Below are positions 57,412 to 64,000 of a DNA stretch of 64,000 bases, piece by piece. A model generated the notes under the pieces. The model had not been told where the DNA came from and did no database searches. It saw nothing but the letters and a program-made list of their open reading frames with translations. The translations under genes were made by a program, and so were the position numbers. How positions within the stretch are numbered: position 1 is the stretch's first letter; each line of letters opens with the position of its first letter. This DNA comes from Paenibacillus_E sp040812395 (lineage in GTDB: Bacteria; Bacillota; Bacilli; Paenibacillales; NBRC-103111), in contig NZ_JBFNXH010000001.1 in the NCBI RefSeq assembly GCF_040812395.1, forward strand, positions 310,001 to 374,000, given 5' to 3'.

Positions 57412-58824
57412 TTAGTTTTCCATCCAGTTGAAGTGGAAAGTTCCTTCTTTGTCCACACGTTGGAAAGTGTGAGCGCCGAAATAATCGCGCTGTGCTTGCA
57501 GCAAGTTCGCTGGCAATCTTTCTGTACGGTAGCTATCGTAATAAGCCAGTGCCGATGCGAAAGAAGGAACGGCGATTCCGCGAGTTACCGCTTCAGCGAT
57601 TACTTGTCTCCAAGATTGTTGATAATTGTCGACAACACCGTTGAAATAAGAATCCAGAAGCAAGTTTTTCAACTGCGGATCACGGTCATAGGCATCTTTA
57701 ATATTTTGCAGGAAGCGAGCGCGGATGATACAGCCTCCGCGGAAAATCATCGCGATGCTGCCATATTTCAGATCCCAGTTATATTCTTCAGAAGCAGCTC
57801 TCATCTGAGCGAAACCTTGAGCATAAGAACAAATTTTACTTGCATAAAGCGCTTGGCGAACAGCCTCAATAAACGCTTTGCGATCGCCGGTAAAGGCTGG
57901 AGCAGCAGGTCCTTTGAGCACTTTGCTAGCCGCAACGCGTTCTTCTTTCATCGCGGAGATGAAACGGGAGAATACGGATTCCGTAATGATGGAAAGCGGC
58001 ACGCCAAGATCCAAAGCACTTTGGCTGGTCCATTTTCCTGTTCCCTTTTGGCCAGCGGAATCCAGAATGACGTCAACCATCGGTTTACCTGTCTCTGCAT
58101 CATACTTCGTGAAAATATCTCTGGTGATTTCGATCAGATAGCTGTCGAGCTCACCGTTATTCCATTCCGTAAATATTTCATGAAGCTCTTCCGTGCTTAC
58201 GTTCAGCACGTCTTTGAGCAATTGGTACGCTTCGCAAATCAACTGCATATCGCCGTACTCAATACCATTGTGCACCATTTTCACATAGTGTCCCGCACCA
58301 TCCGGTCCGATATACGTACAGCAAGGGTCCCCGCCAACTTTAGCAGAAATAGCTGTAAGAATAGGCTCTACCAGTTTGTAAGCAGATTCTTGGCCGCCTG
58401 GCATGATTGAAGGGCCTTTAAGGGCGCCTTCTTCACCGCCGGACACGCCTGTTCCGACAAAACGGATGCCATGAGCTTCCAATTCTTTGTTACGGCGCTG
58501 TGTATCCGGGAAGAACGCATTGCCTCCGTCAATAAGAATGTCGCCTTTGTCCAGATGAGGAAGCAATTGATTGATCGTATCATCCGTAGGTCCGCCCGCT
58601 TTGACCATGATCAAAATTTTACGGGGAACTTCCAAGGACTGTACGAACTCCTCTACGCTGTATGTACCTACTAAATTTTTACCTGGAGCTTCTTGAAGAA
58701 GCTCTTTTGTTTTTTCGGAAGAACGGTTGAAAACCGATACGCTGAATCCTCTGCTTTCGATGTTCAGAGCCAGGTTTTTCCCCATAACCGCAAGACCAAC
58801 CACACCAATTTGTTGTTTCGACAT
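57412..58824 (-). CDS. gnd: 6-phosphogluconate dehydrogenase, decarboxylating
   Basis: 470-residue NADP- or NAD-dependent enzyme turning 6-phosphogluconate into ribulose 5-phosphate and CO2. GLAVMGKNLALN is the nucleotide loop at residues 9-20, GTGVSGGEEGALKGPSIMPGG at about 127-147 is the signature, and the catalytic Lys-His pair lies in HYVKMVHNGIEYGDMQL (about 184-200). The ATG at 58824 gives the usual MSKQQIGV start; the ATG three codons earlier is also possible. It is the last gene of the gluconate operon, which supports a catabolic role. No terminator found after it. Confidence 0.96.
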   Translation of the reverse strand: MSKQQIGVVGLAVMGKNLALNIESRGFSVSVFNRSSEKTKELLQEAPGKNLVGTYSVEEFVQSLEVPRKILIMVKAGGPTDDTINQLLPHLDKGDILIDGGNAFFPDTQRRNKELEAHGIRFVGTGVSGGEEGALKGPSIMPGGQESAYKLVEPILTAISAKVGGDPCCTYIGPDGAGHYVKMVHNGIEYGDMQLICEAYQLLKDVLNVSTEELHEIFTEWNNGELDSYLIEITRDIFTKYDAETGKPMVDVILDSAGQKGTGKWTSQSALDLGVPLSIITESVFSRFISAMKEERVAASKVLKGPAAPAFTGDRKAFIEAVRQALYASKICSYAQGFAQMRAASEEYNWDLKYGSIAMIFRGGCIIRARFLQNIKDAYDRDPQLKNLLLDSYFNGVVDNYQQSWRQVIAEAVTRGIAVPSFASALAYYDSYRTERLPANLLQAQRDYFGAHTFQRVDKEGTFHFNWMEN

Positions 58825-58866
58825 GTTTCTCATACACCCTTCCGATAAATAGTCCGATAATAGGTA

Positions 58867-59634
58867 TTAAATCGTCATCGCGCCAAAACCGCCATCCACT
58901 CTTAAAACAGTACCCGTCACAAAGCTTGACGCCTTCTCAGAGGCCAGATACACCGCTGCGCCTTGCAGCTCAGCCGCTTCACCGAACCGATTCATCGGCG
59001 TATGACGCATGATGGACTCGATCCGATCTGGCGATAAGATCTTACGATTCTGCTCCGCCGGGAAAAAACCAGGAATGATCGCGTTAACGCGTACACGGCT
59101 AGGAGCAAATTCACGGGCCAGATTTTGTGTGATATTATTGACGGCAGCTTTGGAGGCGGAGTAAGTGAATACGCGAGAAAGCGGCGGATCCGATGAAACG
59201 GACGAAATATTGATAATACTTCCGCCTTCACCACGATCAACCATATATTTCCCAAACACTTGGCAAGCTAACACGACGCTTTTTAAATTAACCTCCATAA
59301 TAGAATCCCATTCTTCCATGGAAATGTCAAAGAAAGGTGTCGCACTATTTTTACCTGGACAATTCATTAAGATATCCGCCTGCCCGGACCAAGCAATAAC
59401 TTCTTTCAATACTTGCTCCAAATCCTCGCGTTTGGTCGCATCCGCTTGGAAGCAATTCGCTTCTCCGCCGACGGACACAATCGCCTGACAGACCTGCTCG
59501 CTCTTCTCCTGATTGCGGCCTACAATGGCTACTTTCGCCCCGTGCCCACCAAGCGCGACGGCCATGGAACCTCCAAGCGTGCTGTTTCCGCCAATAATAA
59601 CTGCTGTTTTGCCAGTAAGATCAAATAAGTTCAT
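58867..59634 (-). CDS. SDR family oxidoreductase (gluconate 5-dehydrogenase-like)
   Basis: 255-residue short-chain dehydrogenase. The NAD(P) motif GGNSTLGGSMA is near residue 15; NISSVSS gives the catalytic Ser, and YSASKAAVNN the Tyr-Lys pair. Related enzymes oxidise or reduce sugar acids (gluconate 5-dehydrogenase, 2-keto-gluconate reductase). The ATG at 59634 has AGAGAGG 9 bases upstream; an ATG three codons before touches that site. It lies between gluconokinase and gnd, 31 and 42 bases away. The exact sugar acid is inferred from context, not from the sequence. Confidence 0.88.
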   Translation of the reverse strand: MNLFDLTGKTAVIIGGNSTLGGSMAVALGGHGAKVAIVGRNQEKSEQVCQAIVSVGGEANCFQADATKREDLEQVLKEVIAWSGQADILMNCPGKNSATPFFDISMEEWDSIMEVNLKSVVLACQVFGKYMVDRGEGGSIINISSVSSDPPLSRVFTYSASKAAVNNITQNLAREFAPSRVRVNAIIPGFFPAEQNRKILSPDRIESIMRHTPMNRFGEAAELQGAAVYLASEKASSFVTGTVLRVDGGFGAMTI

Positions 59635-59665
59635 CTTCGTCATCCTCTCTTCTTAAGCGTAAGCT

Positions 59666-61237
59666 TTATGATTGAGGACTCACAAGGTGCTGTTGTTGAA
59701 AAGCGGTAATCGCATCGAATTGATCTTTTAATTGATGATATACGCTTGTATAAATAGATGTCAATTGTTGATAGATACGATAATCGCTTTCATTTACCTT
59801 ATGAGCCATTCCTGCATGAATCCAATTGTGTGCATGCGACAAATCTTCAATCTCACCCATAGCCAATAATCCGAGCAAAGCAGCCCCGATACCTGAGCTT
59901 TCGATGGAGTCAGGCACGGTCACGGTCGTGCCGATCATGTCGGCCATCATCTGACGCCAAAATGCAGATCGGGCAAAGCCGCCGGACGCACGTATTTCAG
60001 TTGCAGGCCCCATCACCCGCTCTAAAGATGTGGCGACGGCATGTATTGAGAACATAACGCCCTCTAATGCCGCACGAATCATGTGTTTCTTCTGATGGCT
60101 CAGCGAAAGGCCGAAATACAAGCCTCTTGCGTTCGCGTTCCAATACGGAGCACGCTCCCCGGAAAGCAGCGGCAGGAAGAGCAAGCCATCTGAGCCAGCT
60201 TGGACCTGGGAGGCCAGCTCCGTTAAATAATCATACGGATCGATCCCTTGACGGCGCGCTTCTTCCGTTTCAAGCGTAGCTACCTGGTCTCTAACCCAGC
60301 GGAATACAATACCTCCGTTGTTGATAGGGCCGCCAACGACCCAGAAATTCTCTGCCAGCGCATAACAGAACAGCTTGCCTTCCGGATCCGTCTGCGGCTT
60401 CGTTACAACAGCGCGAACCGCTCCGCTTGTTCCGATTGTGACAGCTACGACGCCAGGTTCGAATGCGCCGACGCCAAGGTTGGCGAGAACACCGTCGGAA
60501 GCGCCTACTACAAATGGCGTGTTTACGGCAAGGCCCATGGCATCGGCATAATCTGAACCTAATCCTTCGATGCGGAACGTAGTCGGCACAAGCTCCGAAA
60601 GCTGATCGCGCTGAACGCCGGCCAAACGGAGCGCTTCCTCATCCCAATCCAGATTCTCAAGGTTGAATAATCCGGTGGCGCTTGCAAGCGAATGGTCAAT
60701 AACATAACGCCCAAACAGCTTAACAAATACGAATTCCTTGATGCCAATAAATTTATTCGTGCGCTTAACAAGCTCAGGCTCGTTGTCGCGGAACCACATC
60801 AACTTAAGCAACGGCGACATCGGATGAATCGGCGTGCCCGTGCGGGAATAAATTTGTTGCCCCAGGCCGCTGCGTTTCAGCTCCTCCGCATAACGCGCGC
60901 TGCGGTTATCCGCCCAGGTCACACATGCCGTAAGCGGTTTCATGTCTTGATCGACAGCTATTAGACTATGCATGGCGGAGCTGAAGGAAACGCAGAGCAC
61001 TTCCTCTGCGGAAATGCCGATTTTGCGAACAACAGCCCCGATGCCTTCCACGACAGCGTTGAAAATCTGTTCAGGATCTTGTTCCGCCCGATCGGTGGCC
61101 GGCGTAAACAGCGGATATTCAATGGAATGCGATGCTTTCACGCGCCCCTCGCGATCGATTATCAATGTTTTGGTGCTTGTCGTGCCAATATCCGCAGCTA
61201 TTACATAAGGCTTAGCCGCTGAAGACAGGTCTGTCAT
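59666..61237 (-). CDS. gntK: Gluconokinase (FGGY family)
   Basis: 523-residue FGGY carbohydrate kinase. The phosphate loop is AADIGTTSTKTLIID at about 14-28, and further FGGY motifs are GASDGVLANLG (about 250) and RASGGFARSAFWRQMMAD near 440. The closest described group is gluconokinase GntK of Bacillus: D-gluconate plus ATP gives 6-phosphogluconate, the substrate of gnd two genes downstream. Four-base overlap with the LarA-type gene. FGGY specificity cannot be read from motifs alone, so the name relies on the operon and general similarity. Confidence 0.88.
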   Translation of the reverse strand: MTDLSSAAKPYVIAADIGTTSTKTLIIDREGRVKASHSIEYPLFTPATDRAEQDPEQIFNAVVEGIGAVVRKIGISAEEVLCVSFSSAMHSLIAVDQDMKPLTACVTWADNRSARYAEELKRSGLGQQIYSRTGTPIHPMSPLLKLMWFRDNEPELVKRTNKFIGIKEFVFVKLFGRYVIDHSLASATGLFNLENLDWDEEALRLAGVQRDQLSELVPTTFRIEGLGSDYADAMGLAVNTPFVVGASDGVLANLGVGAFEPGVVAVTIGTSGAVRAVVTKPQTDPEGKLFCYALAENFWVVGGPINNGGIVFRWVRDQVATLETEEARRQGIDPYDYLTELASQVQAGSDGLLFLPLLSGERAPYWNANARGLYFGLSLSHQKKHMIRAALEGVMFSIHAVATSLERVMGPATEIRASGGFARSAFWRQMMADMIGTTVTVPDSIESSGIGAALLGLLAMGEIEDLSHAHNWIHAGMAHKVNESDYRIYQQLTSIYTSVYHQLKDQFDAITAFQQQHLVSPQS

Positions 61238-62505
61238 TTCCGAATATTCCCTTCTGTATCAAATGAAAGCTCATAAGGCTCTGTAAGAATTTCAATATCG
61301 GGATGCTGACGAGCTGCGTCAAGCAAATTGACGGAAATTTCGATCTCGCCCAGATGAAGTGTATCCTGTATGCGCACAAGTTTGCAGGTTGTATAATCCA
61401 AAATATTACAGGTTTTCACGGCTGCTTTTATCGCATAGAAATCATTCTCCAACGTCGTCGCGATTTTCGTAGGCGCACATACCGTCGAAGTCAAGCCGTT
61501 GGCGTACGTAAACTCCAAATTGGTTTTATCGACTAAACGCCGGGTGGTAAAATCAGCCGTCCCTACACCATTTGCGTTGCCTTTTGTTTCAGGTGTAAGA
61601 TCAAGCACAACCATTTTGGCCACATCAGGGCCGCCATGCGCGTAGGGGGTCGGATAACGTCCCGTTACATTCGGGTCCATCCCATCGCCGCTTATATTTT
61701 TCCCGATATAATTGATCACAAGCACATCAATCTCGTCGAACAATATTTTCGGCAGCCGCGCTTTCGCTTCTACGAGCAGTTCTTCCTCGCGGGCTTCGAT
61801 CTCCGCTGCTGGCAGCACTTCTACCCTGCAAGTCTCATCATATGCGTTTTCTACAAGCGCGATCCCGAATACGATAGGCAGCTTCTCTATCATCAGATTC
61901 GCCATCGCCGGCACATTTTCGGCCATATATTTAAAACCAAGCTGATGGCAGGCTTCTGCCCCTTTTTGCTTGCCAAGCCCGATCGCAATCATTTTCATAA
62001 TGCCGCTCTCGATGCGGCCGCGAAATGCTGTGTGCGGCTTCACGCGGTTAATAACCACGATGGCGTCCGCTTCAGAAGCGATGCGATCCACATACACCGG
62101 CAATCCATTCGGCAGTTGATCGATCTGCACAACTTCCATCGAAGAACGAATTGGCGCTCCCATGCTCGCTTCCGTTATGCCGAAATGCTGAAGAACTTCG
62201 GTTTGACCCTCTGCAGTTGCTCCCCCATGACTGCCCATGCAAGGTACGATGAAGGGAAACGCACCTTTGGCCTTTATCGCGTCCAGGGTCGTTTTGGTGA
62301 AGCCTGCGATGTTTGCAATACCACGACTTCCTACAGCAACAGCAACCTGCTGCCCCGGGAGAATGCTCTCCATAACTCCGCTTTCGGCCAGCTTATTTTC
62401 CAGTTCCAGCAGCGGAGTTTCCAAAATGGAGCGGTCAAACTTCTGACGAATCTTAACCACTCGGGGAATGGGGATATCGTTTAATAACACTCTTAGAATG
62501 CTCAT
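61234..62505 (-). CDS. LarA-type nickel-pincer racemase homologue (DUF2088)
   Basis: 423-residue protein of the lactate racemase LarA superfamily. Key residues can be matched: GSHGGATAEGQ (His site), then KPHTAFRGR, a Lys 13 residues later (GIMKM) and a His 16 residues after that (CHQLG). This spacing fits the LarA catalytic His-Lys-His set that binds the nickel-pincer nucleotide cofactor, although the first interval is longer by three. Likely a hydroxyacid racemase or epimerase for a sugar acid. The cofactor genes larB, larC and larE are not in this window. Overlaps gntK by 4 bases. Confidence 0.85.
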   Translation of the reverse strand: MSILRVLLNDIPIPRVVKIRQKFDRSILETPLLELENKLAESGVMESILPGQQVAVAVGSRGIANIAGFTKTTLDAIKAKGAFPFIVPCMGSHGGATAEGQTEVLQHFGITEASMGAPIRSSMEVVQIDQLPNGLPVYVDRIASEADAIVVINRVKPHTAFRGRIESGIMKMIAIGLGKQKGAEACHQLGFKYMAENVPAMANLMIEKLPIVFGIALVENAYDETCRVEVLPAAEIEAREEELLVEAKARLPKILFDEIDVLVINYIGKNISGDGMDPNVTGRYPTPYAHGGPDVAKMVVLDLTPETKGNANGVGTADFTTRRLVDKTNLEFTYANGLTSTVCAPTKIATTLENDFYAIKAAVKTCNILDYTTCKLVRIQDTLHLGEIEISVNLLDAARQHPDIEILTEPYELSFDTEGNIRK

Positions 62506-62521
62506 CGGCTTTCTTCCTCTC

Positions 62522-63529
62522 TCAACTTGATGACAGGGAACGAACGGATTCCCGGACGATCAGCTCTGTTTTTACAAGCAATTGCTCCGTTTCGTGAAGC
62601 TTATTTTCTATATTGCCAAGAAGACGAATAGCGCCTTCTGTGCTGATTTGTTCAATCGGTCTGCGAACCGTCGTTAATGCAGGAGTCACGTAGGCGGCAA
62701 ATAAAGTGTCATCGAAACCAATAATCGACACATCGCGCGGAACTTGCATCCCTGCTTCGGAAATCGCTTTCATGGCGCCTAACGCCATCTCATCATTGCA
62801 GCAAAACACTGCGGTCGGGCGATCAGGAAGGGCAAGAAATTGCTTCATAGCCTTGTGGCCGCTCTCTAAGTCATACAGACCAGGAAATCTGTAATCTTCC
62901 CGTACGCTTACGCCGCTATGCGTCATCGCCCGTTCGAATCCTTCCTTACGATTCTGGGCGGATTTAAAATCAGCACGACCTTCAATTAGAGCGATTTTCC
63001 GGTGTCCCTGCTCGATTAAATAAGAGCCTGCCAGGAAAGCGCCCTGCTCCTCGTCAGAAAGCACATTCAGTACTCCCGTGGTCTCTACAGGCCGATTCAA
63101 CACGACGAGCGGAATCCCTTTGCCTGCGGCATGCTCAATGAACGGCTGATCATCATCGCTTTGACTGACAACGATAATGCCATCAAAGCTTTTACGCGTA
63201 ATGGAGTGAAAGCTTCTGTAGTCGTCAATTCCCTTGACGATAAGCTGATAGCGGTCTTGAATGACACCGTTGACGCCGCGTATCGCCTCGTAGAAAAATC
63301 CTGCCGAGGTTCCTTTATTCAGCGTTGTAAAAAAGAGTCCTAAATTATACGATCGATCCAGTACCAAGCTTTTCGCGTTAAAATTCGGCGTATAGTCCAT
63401 CTGCTCGGCGATGGCGCGAATTCGCTCCTTTGTCTCCTCATTAATGAGCGGACTGTCGTTAAGCGCTCGTGAGACTGTCGTATGGGATACGCCCGCGATT
63501 CGGGCTATATCTTTAATGGTAACGCTCAT
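62522..63529 (-). CDS. LacI family transcriptional regulator of the sugar-acid operon
   Basis: 335-residue LacI/GalR regulator. The DNA-binding start MSVTIKDIARIAGVSHTTVS with ALNDSPLINEETK is typical, and the hinge YTPNFNAKSLVLDRS leads to a periplasmic-binding-like effector domain. It is the first gene of the operon, 16 bases before the LarA-type gene, so it is cotranscribed with what it controls, a common autoregulated layout. The candidate operator at 63557-63575 overlaps its own promoter. AGAGGTG is 5 bases upstream of the ATG. The effector is probably gluconate or a related sugar acid, by context only. Confidence 0.92.
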   Translation of the reverse strand: MSVTIKDIARIAGVSHTTVSRALNDSPLINEETKERIRAIAEQMDYTPNFNAKSLVLDRSYNLGLFFTTLNKGTSAGFFYEAIRGVNGVIQDRYQLIVKGIDDYRSFHSITRKSFDGIIVVSQSDDDQPFIEHAAGKGIPLVVLNRPVETTGVLNVLSDEEQGAFLAGSYLIEQGHRKIALIEGRADFKSAQNRKEGFERAMTHSGVSVREDYRFPGLYDLESGHKAMKQFLALPDRPTAVFCCNDEMALGAMKAISEAGMQVPRDVSIIGFDDTLFAAYVTPALTTVRRPIEQISTEGAIRLLGNIENKLHETEQLLVKTELIVRESVRSLSSS

Positions 63530-63547
63530 ACATTCACCTCTACGAAA

Positions 63548-63576
63548 AGAATATCATGTTATGCACACGTTAACAA
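63548..63576 (-). promoter_or_regulatory. Promoter of the sugar-acid operon
   Basis: On the minus strand TTGTTA (63571-63576) and TATTCT (63548-63553) are 17 bases apart and about 19 bases before the start codon. Both boxes match 4 of 6 bases. Confidence 0.55.
63557..63575. promoter_or_regulatory. Candidate LacI-type operator
   Basis: A palindrome TGTTA-9 bases-TAACA spans the -35 box and spacer of the promoter at 63548-63576. The position fits repression by the LacI regulator encoded downstream. Confidence 0.55.
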
Positions 63577-64000
63577 TAGTCTTTTTAAAACAAGAAAAAC
63601 CTGAGGCTGTGCCTGTGCCTCAGGTCCTTTTCCAAACCCATACGTCCAGCCATGGGGAGGGAATTGGGTATGGGTCCAACCGCTGGTAAAGCTTGTGTTC
63701 CCTCCCACCCATTCCCTCTTCGTTCGACTTTGTGCTGCCTTCTTCTCTTTTCCCTATCCTATCTTCCATCCGGCATTCCTAACAATGAACGCCCCTGTAA
63801 GAGTAAGATTCCGGGTACATCTCGCCTCCGCAAGCTTTCGCAAGAAAACGTGTGACAGCCGCCATGCGGCGGCGCACAACGCGCACCCGAGGGCCAATTC
63901 GCCATGCACGGCGATAGCGGCGGATCTACGATGCCTTATTCCACGGTAACGTCGATTTCCTCCTCTTGAAGCGGAACTAGGGTGCGTTAAATGTGGGAAA
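63577..64000. other. Right-edge region without a supported gene
   Basis: A perfect hairpin at 63599-63625 with T-rich DNA on minus is followed by about 370 bases without a gene I can support. Two open frames (63652-63855, 63695-63949) have no ribosome site. A short minus-strand frame ending at 63936 (TLVPLQEEEIDVTVE) and another ending at 63978 could be the end of a gene lying beyond the edge; neither can be proven. Confidence 0.4.
63590..63626 (-). terminator. Intrinsic terminator of an off-window minus gene
   Basis: A 9-bp perfect stem ACCTGAGGC/GCCTCAGGT with a 9-base loop and T-rich tail on the minus strand. It would end transcription coming from beyond the right edge. Confidence 0.75.

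Noticed and set aside
57433..58410. Plus-strand open frame (325 codons) opposite gnd
   Set aside because: Mirror frame of a conserved gene without ribosome site or motif.
61636..62484. Plus-strand open frame (282 codons) opposite the LarA-type gene
   Set aside because: Antisense shadow; no start signal and no recognisable motif.
63652..63949. Two plus-strand frames near the right edge
   Set aside because: No ribosome site, rich in Arg/Ser/Pro and Ala/Arg, no motif.

Overview
The window reads as a chromosomal segment of a spore-forming, Gram-positive member of the Bacillales, most likely Paenibacillus or a close relative. The evidence is strong AGGAGG-type ribosome binding sites, several TTG and GTG starts, a tyrosine T-box, spore coat genes (cotB, cotG and cotH types), Bacillus-type small conserved genes (remA, ylbF, ylbG, ylaN, yugN), ccpA, the acsA/acuA/acuC locus, and gene order such as yicC-remA-gmk. 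I identify 59 protein genes (one cut by the left edge), one T-box riboswitch, a set of intrinsic terminators and several sigma-A type promoters. I see no rRNA, tRNA, insertion sequence, prophage or CRISPR array.

Layout. 1-4.5 kb: a leftward run dapF, a fused homocysteine methyltransferase/methylenetetrahydrofolate reductase, yicC, remA, gmk. 4.7-9.8 kb: a small unknown gene, a calcium P-type ATPase, and the ribosome quality control factor rqcH. 9.8-15.2 kb: UDP-glucose pyrophosphorylase with a PHP phosphoesterase, a LysR regulator, an unknown gene, and ylbG and ylbF split by an L-asparaginase gene on the opposite strand. 15.2-19 kb: an XPB-type helicase and its translationally coupled helicase-associated partner. 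19-27.2 kb: secreted nuclease, two Gfo/Idh/MocA oxidoreductases, CBS protein, M20 amidohydrolase, YugN and FtsW/SpoVE-type genes, Asp23 protein, Ca2+/H+ exchanger.

27.3-31 kb is a spore coat locus: the kinase CotH, a CotG-like protein made of eight 30-bp repeats, a CotB-like protein with an Asn/Ser/Lys tail, and a third coat-type protein built of three copies of the CotB N-terminal module. 31-37.3 kb: ylaN, an HPr-like protein lacking the phosphorylatable histidine, a VTT membrane protein, a GAF-GGDEF diguanylate cyclase, rpsD, and tyrS under a T-box. 37.3-46.4 kb: a large PBP1A, then the acetate locus acsA (with a probable CcpA cre site) facing acuA-acuC without acuB, mtnN and ccpA. 46.6-57.4 kb: a zinc-finger protein, a DJ-1/PfpI protein, ptsI and a fused PTS EIICBA, an Asn/Gln-rich repeat protein, a minimal FAD protein, a CoA-binding protein, a C39-type peptidase, aroA, rhodanese, aroK.

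57.4-63.6 kb is a five-gene sugar-acid operon: a LacI regulator, a LarA-type (DUF2088) racemase homologue, gluconokinase, an SDR dehydrogenase and 6-phosphogluconate dehydrogenase. It has a promoter with an overlapping palindrome upstream. The linking theme of the right half is carbon control: CcpA, the PTS, acetate activation and its deacetylase, and gluconate use. The most unusual items are the coat kinase/substrate locus, the His-less HPr paralogue, the XPB pair, and the LarA homologue in the gluconate operon. All family assignments come from reading motifs, not from database searches.
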